DNA of 32,798 nt from GW2011-AR5 sp041645025 (GCA_041645025.1 JBAZQV010000007.1:1-32798); one strand, 5' to 3'; counted from the stretch's first letter, positions 6,073 through 12,480 are shown. The notes: a model not told the origin generated them from the letters alone. Made by a program: numbers and translations.

Positions 6073-6087
6073 TGCGGAAAGAAGAAA

Positions 6088-6143
6088 TATTAAAAAAGGA
6101 GATGGAAAAAACAAAAGTAATATTTGAAGACAAGGGATCGGTA
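6088..6143 (+). promoter_or_regulatory. Short leader of uS17, lacking the uL2-type insert
   Basis: TATTAAAAA (6088) is followed after 38 bases by GAAGACAAGG (6126), as before uL2. Here GATCGGTA and the ATG come directly after GAAGACAAGG. In uL2 and uS5 about 60 bases of folded RNA lie between GAAGACRAGG and an almost identical GATYGRTATG. The uS17 leader therefore looks like an empty site or a spliced form of that leader. Confidence 0.6.
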
Positions 6144-6473
6144 ATGAAGAAGAAAAAAAACATCGGAATTGAATCAAAACAGCCTAAAGAGGACTGTAAA
6201 GGCAAAAATTGTCCTTGGCACGGCCACACAAAGATACGCGGACGTGTGTTTAAGGGCACGGTTGTTTCAGCCAAAGGAGCCAATACAGCGATAATCGAGT
6301 GGAACTACTATAATTTCGTTCCGAAATACGAAAGATATGAGAGAAGAAAAACGAGAATTGCAGCCCATAATCCAAAGTGCATATCCGCAAAAATCGGGGA
6401 TATTGTAAACATTGGAGAATGCAGGCCGCTTTCAAAGTCGAAGAGCTTCGTAATATTCGAAAAGGTGGAATAA
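6144..6473 (+). CDS. rps17: Ribosomal protein uS17 (S17)
   Basis: Small-subunit protein uS17 (S11e), 109 residues. CPWHGHTKIRGRVFKGTVVSAKGANTAIIEWNYYNFVPKYERYERRKTRIAAHNPKC type core is archaeal: the OB-fold with the RGRxFxGxVV and YERYxRRxTRIxAHNP signatures. Earlier in-frame starts exist at 6072 and 6102, but the ATG at 6144 gives the family length and sits at the same place in the leader as the uL2, eS4 and uS5 starts. Confidence 0.95.
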   Translation: MKKKKNIGIESKQPKEDCKGKNCPWHGHTKIRGRVFKGTVVSAKGANTAIIEWNYYNFVPKYERYERRKTRIAAHNPKCISAKIGDIVNIGECRPLSKSKSFVIFEKVE

Positions 6474-6496
6474 GCCCTTTTCTAAAGAAAAGCGCT
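6473..6496 (+). repeat. Stop-proximal hairpin element, copy 5 (after uS17)
   Basis: AGC/GCT outer pairs, one C-C mismatch, CTTTTC/GAAAAG stem, loop TAAA, then TTGCGG and a second GAAAAG arm. The 24 bases are identical to the copy after uL18 at 13082-13105, which shows that the element has been copied or is under strong selection. Confidence 0.78.
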
Positions 6497-6530
6497 TGCG
6501 GAAAAGAAATAACAAAAAAGGTGGAATAAT

Positions 6531-6824
6531 ATGACAGAAACAGAAAACCGAAAAGATAGACCAGCAGGACAACCAGGTCCGACAGCATTAGCTAGAAATT
6601 TTGATGCAGAAGCTTGTGGTCAACTTGGTAGATATGTGTCAGGAGTGGATCCTTATGCATCTCCTGTTTGTCCAGCATTGGCTAGAAATTTCGATGCGGG
6701 GTGCTGTGACGAACTTGGAAGATATGTACCGGAGTCAGTGTCATCAGTTGATGTTTATCCAACAGGAAAAAAAGAAGCACATGTCGGCTTAGTAAGATTG
6801 GGAGATTTCCCAACAGGGTGTTAA
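6531..6824 (+). CDS. Unknown protein with two internal ALARNFDA repeats
   Basis: 97 residues, no known family. Two repeats of about 27 residues are obvious: ALARNFDA at 19-26 and 49-56, each followed six residues later by LGRYV (32-36 and 62-66). Five cysteines lie in or near the repeats, at positions 29, 47, 58, 59 and 97, but without a clean metal-site pattern. GGTGG precedes the ATG. Codon choice is less biased than in the ribosomal genes around it. It is inserted between uS17 and uL14, which are normally adjacent, and its stop overlaps the ribosome-binding box of uL14. Confidence 0.7.
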   Translation: MTETENRKDRPAGQPGPTALARNFDAEACGQLGRYVSGVDPYASPVCPALARNFDAGCCDELGRYVPESVSSVDVYPTGKKEAHVGLVRLGDFPTGC

Positions 6825-6826
6825 AA

Positions 6827-7228
6827 ATGAAGGGACTCACATCAAAGATAACAAGACCGCTGCCGCTTGGCGCAAGGTTGGTTTGCGCAGACAACTCAGG
6901 CGCAAAGGAGCTTGAAATCATTGCGGTCAAGGGATACCACGGACGCATACGAAGACTGCCACGTGCTGGAGTTGGCGATGTTATTATATGTTCGGTTAAA
7001 AAGGGAAAGGAAAAGGTGCGTCACACTGTTGTGTACGCGGTTGTGGTTCGACAGAGGAAAGAATATATGCGCTATGATGGAACACGCGTCAAGTTCAGCG
7101 ATAACGCAGCTGTTTTAGTCAACCCTAAGACCTACGAGCCTACTGGAACGGAAGTGAGAAGCGTAATAGCAAAAGAGGTTATTGAAAGATTCACAGCTAT
7201 CGGCAAGATAGCAAGCATGGTGTTATAA
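6827..7228 (+). CDS. rpl14: Ribosomal protein uL14 (L14)
   Basis: Large-subunit protein uL14 at the subunit interface, 133 residues. LPLGARLVCADNSGAKELEIIAVKGYHGRIRRLPRAGVGD and VYAVVVRQRKEYMRYDGTRVKFSDNAAVLVN are characteristic of the archaeal form. The ATG at 6827 is used; the GTG at 6818 in frame is the GGGTG ribosome-binding box. The uL14 stop is two bases before the next small ORF. Confidence 0.97.
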   Translation: MKGLTSKITRPLPLGARLVCADNSGAKELEIIAVKGYHGRIRRLPRAGVGDVIICSVKKGKEKVRHTVVYAVVVRQRKEYMRYDGTRVKFSDNAAVLVNPKTYEPTGTEVRSVIAKEVIERFTAIGKIASMVL

Positions 7229-7230
7229 AT

Positions 7231-7422
7231 ATGAGGATATACGAAGGACTGCGCAAAATTGCTGAAAGAACGGAACACCGCACTCCTGTAGCTATAGGCT
7301 TCGTTTGCAGAACGAAAGAAAAGGAATTTGCTGTAGTTGGAGAAACACAGTATATTGGAGATTTGGCGAAGAGAGCAGAACGAAAGAACCTTCCAGGCAT
7401 GATAGTTAACATTTATGAATAG
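7231..7422 (+). CDS. Unknown 63-residue basic protein between uL14 and uL24
   Basis: MRIYEGLRKIAERTEHRTPVAI begins with a charged helix, followed by a strand-rich middle (GFVCRTKEKEFAVVG) and a second helix (LAKRAERKN). I recognise no family. GGTG occurs 7 bases before the ATG. The stop overlaps the Shine-Dalgarno box of uL24 (AGTGATACTTATG), so it is co-translated with ribosomal genes. Small size and base composition would suit a nucleic-acid-binding accessory protein, but that is a guess. Confidence 0.65.
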   Translation: MRIYEGLRKIAERTEHRTPVAIGFVCRTKEKEFAVVGETQYIGDLAKRAERKNLPGMIVNIYE

Positions 7423-7430
7423 TGATACTT

Positions 7431-7877
7431 ATGAAGAATAAATTTTCAATCAAGTGGGGATCGAGCAAGCAGCCGAGGAAACAGCGCAAGTACAGGTATA
7501 ATGCGCCTATGCATGTGCGACGCAGTCTTATGCATGTGCACTTGGACAGGTTCCTTAGGAAGGATTACGGCAAACGCGCGCTCACGGCGAGAAGGGGAGA
7601 CGAGGTAATGATAATGCGGGGCAGTTTCAAAGGAGTGAAGGGAAAAATATCACGTGTTGACATGAAAAAACTGAAGGTTTATGTTGACAGCGTCAAGGTG
7701 AAGAAAGTTTCCGGTCAGGATGTTGAGGCGCCGATCGATCCCAGCAATGTAATTATAACAAAATTAAATTTTGACGACAAAAAACGAAGAAAATTTTTGG
7801 AACGCAAAAATAAACTCAAAGTGACAGGGCAACCTGAAGTAAAGAGTGAAAATAAATCGAAGGTGGAGAAAAAATAA
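7431..7877 (+). CDS. rpl24: Ribosomal protein uL24 (L24)
   Basis: Large-subunit assembly protein uL24, 148 residues. The archaeal/eukaryotic N-terminus with SKQPRKQRKYRYNAPMHVRRSLMHVHL is followed by the KOW motif (RRGDEVMIMRGSFKGVKGKI). The last 30 residues are Lys/Glu-rich. The ATG at 7431 follows GTGATACTT. It ends 13 bases before the folded leader of eS4. Confidence 0.96.
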   Translation: MKNKFSIKWGSSKQPRKQRKYRYNAPMHVRRSLMHVHLDRFLRKDYGKRALTARRGDEVMIMRGSFKGVKGKISRVDMKKLKVYVDSVKVKKVSGQDVEAPIDPSNVIITKLNFDDKKRRKFLERKNKLKVTGQPEVKSENKSKVEKK

Positions 7878-7880
7878 TCG

Positions 7881-7953
7881 AAAATAAAGGTTTAGGATCA
7901 CCTGTTCTTTTGGGGTGATATCTAGACCTTTTCTTTCAAGAAAAGGGATCGAT
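7881..7953 (+). promoter_or_regulatory. Structured leader RNA of eS4 (shared with uL2 and uS5)
   Basis: P1: AGGTTTA (7888-7894) with TAGACCT (7923-7929). P2: ATCACC (7897-7902) with GGTGAT (7914-7919), loop TGTTCTTTTGG. P3: CCTTTTCTT (7927-7935) with AAGAAAAGG (7939-7947), overlapping P1 as in uL2. GATCGATATG follows, with the start codon at 7954. The 5' strand of P2 spells GGATCACC, the same as the 3' end of archaeal 16S rRNA, and its partner is a Shine-Dalgarno-like GGTGAT. Confidence 0.75.
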
Positions 7954-8637
7954 ATGGCAGTAACAAAAAGATATGTTGTACCTAAATTTTGGCCAATAGA
8001 AGTGAAGGCAAAGAAGTATGTCGTAAGCCCGGTGCCAGGTCCTCACAATAAAATGACTTGCATACCGCTGGGTGTTGTACTACGCGACATGTTTCATTAC
8101 GCACGTACGATGAACGAGGCCAAGGAAATTCTTAACAAGAAGTTTGTGAAAATAAACGGTACAATAAGAAAAGAACACGGATTTCCTGTTGGTCTCATGG
8201 ATGTAATTGATGTAGACGGGGACTTTTATAGAGTACTTCCTGGAAAGAAAGAAATTCAGCTTTTCAAAATAACCGCAGCGGACGCAAATGTAAGACTTGC
8301 CAAGATCAAAAACAAGACACATGTCAAAAAGAAGAAGATACAGCTCAACCTTCATGACGGTTCAAATATCCTTGTGGAAAAGGATGACTTCAAAACATCA
8401 GATGTGATTGTGATAGATATTGAACATAATCTGATAAAGGAAACCATAAGGTTTGAGAAGGGAAGCCTTGCTATTGTTACAGCAGGCAACAATACAGGCC
8501 TTGTGGGTACCATTGAGTCAATAGATAAACATCTAAGGACTGTTGTGATGGCCGCTGACAAAAAGAAATCGATAGTTCCAATCAAGTACGTTTTTGTTAT
8601 TGGACATGATAAACCTGTTGTAAGCATCGGTGAGTAG
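7954..8637 (+). CDS. rps4e: Ribosomal protein eS4 (S4e)
   Basis: Archaeal/eukaryotic small-subunit protein eS4, 227 residues. VVPKFWPIEVKAKKYVVSPVPGPHNKMTCIPLGVVLRDMFHYARTMNEAKEIL begins the S4-like RNA-binding part; a KOW-like segment (SLAIVTAGNNTGLVGTIESI) lies near the C-terminus. The frame is open back to a GTG at 7915, but the ATG at 7954 gives the conserved start and follows the leader RNA exactly as in uL2 and uS5. Confidence 0.95.
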   Translation: MAVTKRYVVPKFWPIEVKAKKYVVSPVPGPHNKMTCIPLGVVLRDMFHYARTMNEAKEILNKKFVKINGTIRKEHGFPVGLMDVIDVDGDFYRVLPGKKEIQLFKITAADANVRLAKIKNKTHVKKKKIQLNLHDGSNILVEKDDFKTSDVIVIDIEHNLIKETIRFEKGSLAIVTAGNNTGLVGTIESIDKHLRTVVMAADKKKSIVPIKYVFVIGHDKPVVSIGE

Positions 8638-8638
8638 G

Positions 8639-9133
8639 ATGGGAATGAGAGATATAAAAATAGAAAAGATAACGCTGAACATCGGCTGCGGCACCAAGAC
8701 GCCGATTGAAACAGCCACCACTATACTGAAAAATGTCTCCGGTGGAAAGGTTGTGATAACAAAGACGAAGAAAAGAAGCACGTTCAACGTACCGAAGAAC
8801 AAAGACATAGGATGCAAGATTACATTGCGCAAGAACACGACCCCTTTCCTCAAGAGATTGCTTGAGGCAAAGGAAAACAAGCTGCGCACTTCAAACTTTG
8901 ACCGAACTGGAAATTTTTCGTTTGGCATAAGGGAATATATTGATATTCCGGGCATGGAGTACGATCCTAAGCTGGGTGTACTTGGCTTTGATGTTTGTGT
9001 AACGCTTGAAAGACCAGGTTACCGGGTAAAGAGAAAGAGGCTCGGAGGAAAGCTTGGAAAATCACATTTAATAAAGAAAGAAGATGCCATTGAATTTGCA
9101 AAACAGAAATTCGGGATAGCTATTGAGGAATAA
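8639..9133 (+). CDS. rpl5: Ribosomal protein uL5 (L5)
   Basis: Large-subunit protein uL5, which binds 5S rRNA and contacts tRNA. 164 residues. KIEKITLNIGCG, TKTKKRSTFNVPKN and the FGIREYIDIPGMEYDPKLGVLGFDVCVTLERPGYRVKRK region are diagnostic. The ATG at 8639 overlaps the eS4 stop region, with GGTGAG upstream; the ATG at 8645 is an alternative. The order eS4-uL5 is standard for archaea. Confidence 0.96.
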   Translation: MGMRDIKIEKITLNIGCGTKTPIETATTILKNVSGGKVVITKTKKRSTFNVPKNKDIGCKITLRKNTTPFLKRLLEAKENKLRTSNFDRTGNFSFGIREYIDIPGMEYDPKLGVLGFDVCVTLERPGYRVKRKRLGGKLGKSHLIKKEDAIEFAKQKFGIAIEE

Positions 9134-9135
9134 TT

Positions 9136-9450
9136 ATGAGACTCGTAAGGGACAAGATTCCGGAATTGATGCTCAATGAAGGAAAAACAGTGGAAATACG
9201 CACAGCCATGGGAAGGGAATATGAATTCATGCTCATGAAAAAACTTCAGGAAGAGGTTGATGAATACCTTCATGACAGGACAGCAGAGGAACTGGCTGAC
9301 ATAGAGGAAGTTCTTCACTGTCTCGCGGATATCAGAGGATTTGACTGGGAAAAAATTGAAGAACTAAGAAACAGAAAAAATAATGAAAGAGAGAGTTTCA
9401 AGAAAAAAATAATACTGGAGAAGGTGGAATTATGCGAACAAAGGCAATAA
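9136..9450 (+). CDS. MazG-like nucleoside triphosphate pyrophosphohydrolase
   Basis: 104 residues with the pattern of small house-cleaning pyrophosphohydrolases of the MazG/phosphoribosyl-ATP pyrophosphatase superfamily. The N-terminus KLVRDKIPE-like LVRDKIPELMLNEGK and the metal-binding series EEVDEY (80s of the gene's first half) and EELADIEEVLHCLADI supply the EExxD/ExxD acidic residues. Such enzymes hydrolyse non-canonical NTPs to NMPs. It is inserted between uL5 and uS14 and overlaps the uS14 start by 19 bases, so it is translated within the ribosomal operon. Substrate is unknown. Confidence 0.8.
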   Translation: MRLVRDKIPELMLNEGKTVEIRTAMGREYEFMLMKKLQEEVDEYLHDRTAEELADIEEVLHCLADIRGFDWEKIEELRNRKNNERESFKKKIILEKVELCEQRQ

Positions 9451-9590
9451 AAAGAAAATATGGGAAAGGCGGAAGAAACTGCTACAGGTGCGGCTCGTTT
9501 AAGGGAGTCATTAGAAAATATAAGCTTTTTTATTGCCGCCGCTGCTTCAGAGAGGTAGCCCAGAAAATTGGGTTCAATAAATATAGTTGA
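9432..9590 (+). CDS. rps14: Ribosomal protein uS14 (S14), zinc-binding type
   Basis: 52 residues, the length of archaeal uS14. Four cysteines form the zinc site (CYRCG and CRRC), with the RYGKGGR-like and CFREVAQKIGF C-terminus typical of the family, which binds the 16S rRNA head. The ATG at 9432 has GGTGG eight bases upstream. Position between uL5 and uS8 agrees with the universal order, except for the inserted pyrophosphohydrolase. Its TGA lies in the box before uS8. Confidence 0.95.
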   Translation: MRTKAIKRKYGKGGRNCYRCGSFKGVIRKYKLFYCRRCFREVAQKIGFNKYS

Positions 9591-9595
9591 TGATT

Positions 9596-9982
9596 ATGAG
9601 ACACGATTTACTTTCAGACGTGCTGTACGTCATAAACAACGCAGAGAACATAGGCAGAAAGATTGTTAGCGTTCCGGCATCGAAGCTGATAAAGGAAGTC
9701 CTGATGGTTATTCAGCGGGCTGGCTACATAGGCAGTTTCGAGTTCGTGGACGACCGGAAGTCTGGAAAATTCAACATAGAACTGGTTGGCAAGATAAACA
9801 AGACACGTGCTGTAAGGCCGAGATTTCCTATAGCAAAGGATGAATTCGAAAAATGGGAATCGAGATATTTGCCAGCACGAAGCTTTGGTATGCTTATAAT
9901 ATCTACGTCGAAGGGCATAATGAGCCAGCGCGAAGCAGTTGAACTGGGAATAGGCGGAAGACTGCTTGGGTATGTCTATTAA
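9596..9982 (+). CDS. rps8: Ribosomal protein uS8 (S8)
   Basis: Small-subunit assembly protein uS8, 128 residues. DLLSDVLYVINNAENIGRKIV, the central IQRAGYIGSFEFVDDRKSGKFNIELVGKINKTRAVRPRFP and the C-terminal STSKGIMSQREAVELGIGGRLLGYVY are typical archaeal. The ATG at 9596 follows TTGATGATT, whose TGA is the uS14 stop. A hairpin element follows the stop. Confidence 0.97.
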   Translation: MRHDLLSDVLYVINNAENIGRKIVSVPASKLIKEVLMVIQRAGYIGSFEFVDDRKSGKFNIELVGKINKTRAVRPRFPIAKDEFEKWESRYLPARSFGMLIISTSKGIMSQREAVELGIGGRLLGYVY

Positions 9983-9983
9983 G

Positions 9984-10020
9984 CAAGCTTTTCTTCTTTT
10001 AGAAAAAGAAGAAACTCTTG
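9984..10020 (+). repeat. Stop-proximal hairpin element, copy 6 (after uS8)
   Basis: CAAG (9984-9987) pairs with CTTG (10017-10020) outside a perfect 11-bp stem TTTCTTCTTTT/AAAAGAAGAAA (9990-10000 and 10004-10014, loop AGA). The third arm GAAAAGAAGAAAAATATTATT follows directly. The outer stem differs in sequence from the other copies but remains paired. Confidence 0.72.
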
Positions 10021-10058
10021 ATGAAAAGAAGAAAAATATTATTGAATGGTGAAGAAAA

Positions 10059-10607
10059 ATGGAGAAAATCGTTGCTATACCTGATAATGTGCAGATCGAA
10101 ATAAAGGGACTGCAGGTTACGGTTAAAGGAAACGGCGAGCTCTCCAGAGATTTTGGAGATCCGCGACTGAACGGCCTAATTAAAATAGAGAAGAAAGACT
10201 CCATGATTCACGTATCGGATGTTGAACGCAACAGAACAACAGGCGCAAACGTGGGAACTATTGCGGCACATATAAAAAATATGATCATTGGTGTAACTGT
10301 TGGTTTCATGTACACCATGAAAATAATGTACACACACTTTCCCCTGACGGTTGTTATCAACGGCAATGAGATTCAGATAAAGAACTTTTTCGGCGAGAAG
10401 GGTTCCAGGACAGCGAAGATTGTCGGGAAGACGGATGTTAAGGTTGACAAGGACACCGTAACTATAACGGGTATAAACGTGGAAGAGGTCAGCCAGACAG
10501 CTGCCAATATAGAGAGTGCATGCAAGCTTACAGGCCGCGACCGCAGGATTTTCCAGGATGGCATATTCATAACAGGCAGGTACCTCAAGACAGGAGAAGC
10601 AGTTTAG
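10059..10607 (+). CDS. rpl6: Ribosomal protein uL6 (L6)
   Basis: Large-subunit protein uL6 near the GTPase centre, 182 residues, archaeal length. Both repeated domains are visible: VAIPDNVQIEIKGLQVTVKGNGELSRDF and, in the second, the segment ending in IESACKLTGRDRRIFQDGIFITGRYLK. ATGGTGAAG precedes the ATG. The gene directly follows a hairpin element, and its stop sits beside the GGTGATAATTATG box of the next ORF. Confidence 0.97.
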   Translation: MEKIVAIPDNVQIEIKGLQVTVKGNGELSRDFGDPRLNGLIKIEKKDSMIHVSDVERNRTTGANVGTIAAHIKNMIIGVTVGFMYTMKIMYTHFPLTVVINGNEIQIKNFFGEKGSRTAKIVGKTDVKVDKDTVTITGINVEEVSQTAANIESACKLTGRDRRIFQDGIFITGRYLKTGEAV

Positions 10608-10616
10608 GTGATAATT

Positions 10617-10967
10617 ATGAAAGTAATGATTGCAAGTGAAACTACTGACATACATGACATGATTATGCGAAAATATCCTTTCCGGCCAACACCTACTACT
10701 GTTCATGATCGTGTAAATGCAGCAGCAGTATATGCACAATTCCGACCAGATTTACTAATAGTTGATAGACGCTATCCTGAAATGAAAGATGCCGAGGATG
10801 TAATAAGAGCTTATGAAAAAGCACACGAACTAAAACCAGTAACAATGCAGTTCGTGGATGATAATAGATTTATGAAAGCACTACAACCAAGGCCAAGTAG
10901 ACCACAGATAACTGGGAACCGAGAATCATATGGTTGGAATAGTAGAGATTCTTTTATAGGTGAATAA
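10617..10967 (+). CDS. Receiver-like small protein between uL6 and eL32
   Basis: 116 residues. The pattern is that of a response-regulator receiver domain: a hydrophobic MKVMIAS first strand, then RPDLLIVDRRYPEMKDAEDVIRAYEKA, where D50 is at the phosphoacceptor position and the PEM turn matches the usual mPxmdG segment; VTMQF could be the next strand. The acidic pair at the end of strand 1 and a clear strand-5 lysine are not visible, so phosphorylation is doubtful. The C-terminus (about 85-116) is disordered-looking. A degenerate receiver is my best reading; an unrelated Rossmann-like fold is possible. Confidence 0.6.
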   Translation: MKVMIASETTDIHDMIMRKYPFRPTPTTVHDRVNAAAVYAQFRPDLLIVDRRYPEMKDAEDVIRAYEKAHELKPVTMQFVDDNRFMKALQPRPSRPQITGNRESYGWNSRDSFIGE

Positions 10968-10969
10968 TT

Positions 10970-11776
10970 ATGTCAAAGAAATTCAAGCCTCAGGATTATT
11001 TCCGTTATAAGAAACTCGGGAAGAGATGGCGACGTCCGGTTGGATCACAGAGCAAGCTGCGGCTAAAGAAGGGCGGTAGCGGCATGAAGGTTGACGTTGG
11101 TTATGGCACGCCTTACAAGCAGCAGCCTGTTCTTATAAGAAACGAAAGAGATTTTGAGAAAGACTGCAAGGCTGGTGTCTTGATCGCGGCAGGTGTTGGC
11201 TACAAAAAAACCATTACACTAGCGGCAAAAGCAAAGGAACTGGGACTTACAATAGTCAACATGAAAAAGGCGAAGAAGGCTTCCAGATTCGCCGCTGCCT
11301 TGAAAAAGAAAAAGGAATCTGTAAAAAAGAAAAAGGATGTGCCTGTTGAGGCTAAGACAGAACACAAGCATGAAATTAAAGCAGAATCAAAGAGTGAAGT
11401 TAAAACAGAAGCAAAGGATGAGGTAAAAGCTGGAAGTAAAAGCGAAAAGAAATTGGGATTTCATGAAAGTGTAGTGCCTCAAGTTATTCAAGGAAAAACA
11501 AAAACTTACAGGACACGTGATCATGGTTTTGCAGTCGGGGACAAGATAGATTTTGAAAATTCAAAGTCAGAGAAGATTTTCGGGCACGCAACAATAACAC
11601 ATGTTGAGCGGAAAAAAACGAAGGAAATAGACCTCAAAGATCCATCACATGGCGCGACTTATGAAAACATTGACCAATTAATTGCAGCGTTCAAGCGTCA
11701 TCACCCTGAAGCTGAAGTTACGCCTGAAACTGAAGTTCTTGTCTATACTTATAAATTCAATGAAAAAAAGGAGTGA
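10970..11776 (+). CDS. rpl32e: Ribosomal protein eL32 fused to a C-terminal ASCH-like domain
   Basis: 268 residues, about twice the length of archaeal eL32. Residues 1-112 are eL32 (FKPQDYFRYKKLGKRWRRPVGSQSKLRLKKGGSG, VLIAAGVGYKKTITLAAKAKELGL). Residues 113-162 are a Lys/Glu-rich linker. Residues 163-264 look like an ASCH (PUA-related) domain: VIQGKTKTYRTR resembles the GxKTxTxR signature, followed by the VGDKIDF turn and a FGHATITHVERKKTKEI strand pair. ASCH domains are thought to bind RNA or act on modified nucleosides. The start follows GGTGAATAATTATG. Confidence 0.85.
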   Translation: MSKKFKPQDYFRYKKLGKRWRRPVGSQSKLRLKKGGSGMKVDVGYGTPYKQQPVLIRNERDFEKDCKAGVLIAAGVGYKKTITLAAKAKELGLTIVNMKKAKKASRFAAALKKKKESVKKKKDVPVEAKTEHKHEIKAESKSEVKTEAKDEVKAGSKSEKKLGFHESVVPQVIQGKTKTYRTRDHGFAVGDKIDFENSKSEKIFGHATITHVERKKTKEIDLKDPSHGATYENIDQLIAAFKRHHPEAEVTPETEVLVYTYKFNEKKE

Positions 11777-11781
11777 ATGAG

Positions 11782-11946
11782 ATGTTCATAAACTTTGGAG
11801 CTGGAAAATGTCCTGTGTGTGGAGATTTTGGTAAAAACATGACAAAGGATGTGTTTCACTGCACGAAATGCAGGATATCTTTCAATGACTTTTATATTTC
11901 AAACTATGAGGAACTAAAAGATTATGAAAATAAATACTGGAATTAA
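11782..11946 (+). CDS. Small zinc-ribbon protein after eL32
   Basis: 54 residues, MFINFGAGKCPVCGDFGKNM at the start. Two knuckles CPVC and CTKC, 13 residues apart, form a typical zinc ribbon; the C-terminal half is acidic and aromatic (FNDFYISNYEELKDYENKYWN). GTGAATGAG before the ATG supplies a weak ribosome-binding site, and the gene starts five bases after the eL32 stop. Ribbons of this kind occur in many small archaeal regulators and ribosome-associated proteins; the exact family is not recognised. Confidence 0.75.
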   Translation: MFINFGAGKCPVCGDFGKNMTKDVFHCTKCRISFNDFYISNYEELKDYENKYWN

Positions 11947-11947
11947 C

Positions 11948-11978
11948 TGAGGCTTTTCTTTGAAAAAGAAAATCCTCA
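11948..11978 (+). repeat. Stop-proximal hairpin element, copy 7 (after zinc-ribbon gene)
   Basis: GAGG (11949-11952) pairs with CCTC (11974-11977); after a C-T mismatch TTTTCTTT (11954-11961) pairs with AAAGAAAA (11965-11972), loop GAA. The third arm AAAAGAAAATATTATAAAAA follows. The outer stem has changed on both sides compared with AGCC/GGCT copies, which supports real RNA pairing. Confidence 0.72.
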
Positions 11979-12036
11979 AGGCAAAAGAAAATATTATAAA
12001 AATGGGAAAAACAAGAACAGGACGTGGATGATAGTT

Positions 12037-12480
12037 ATGAAGTCACAATGCGAGATGGCTGCGAAGATAATGAAGTGCGGGAAAAGCCGCGTATGGATGG
12101 ATCCATCAAGGCTTGCGGATATAGCTGATGCTATAACCTCTGAGGACGTTCGGCACCTCATTAAGGACGGTGTTATAAAGGTAAAGCCGAAGAAAGGACT
12201 GAGCAGCTTTCGGAAGAAAAAAATCGCGGCACAAAAAAAGAAAGGGCGCAGACGCGGCCACGGATCGACCAAGGGCAAGAAGGGAACACGACTGAATAAG
12301 AAGCATACCTGGATGAAAACAATACGTTCCATACGCAAACTGATAAAAGACCTGAAGGAGACAAAGAGCATAGACAACAAGATCTATCGTGATATTTACA
12401 TGAAGTCAAAGAGCGGATACTTTCGCAGCAGAAGCCACGTCATGAACTACCTCGAGAGAAATAACCTCATCAAGAAGTGA
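12037..12480 (+). CDS. rpl19e: Ribosomal protein eL19 (L19e)
   Basis: Archaeal/eukaryotic large-subunit protein eL19, 147 residues. MAAKIMKCGKSRVWMDPSRLADIADAITSEDVRHLIKDGVIKVKPKKGLSSFR and the RRRGHGSTKGKKGTR basic region are diagnostic. The ATG at 12037 follows GATGATAGTT. The gene starts about 40 bases after the A/T-rich tail of a hairpin element (TATTATAAA at 11992), which could be its promoter. Stop TGA lies within the uL18 box. Confidence 0.96.
   Translation: MKSQCEMAAKIMKCGKSRVWMDPSRLADIADAITSEDVRHLIKDGVIKVKPKKGLSSFRKKKIAAQKKKGRRRGHGSTKGKKGTRLNKKHTWMKTIRSIRKLIKDLKETKSIDNKIYRDIYMKSKSGYFRSRSHVMNYLERNNLIKK

Noticed and set aside
7915..7953. Longer eS4 reading frame from a GTG within the leader
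   Set aside because: The GTG is part of helix P2 and the frame is not open in the uS5 leader at the equivalent place, so the extension is not conserved.
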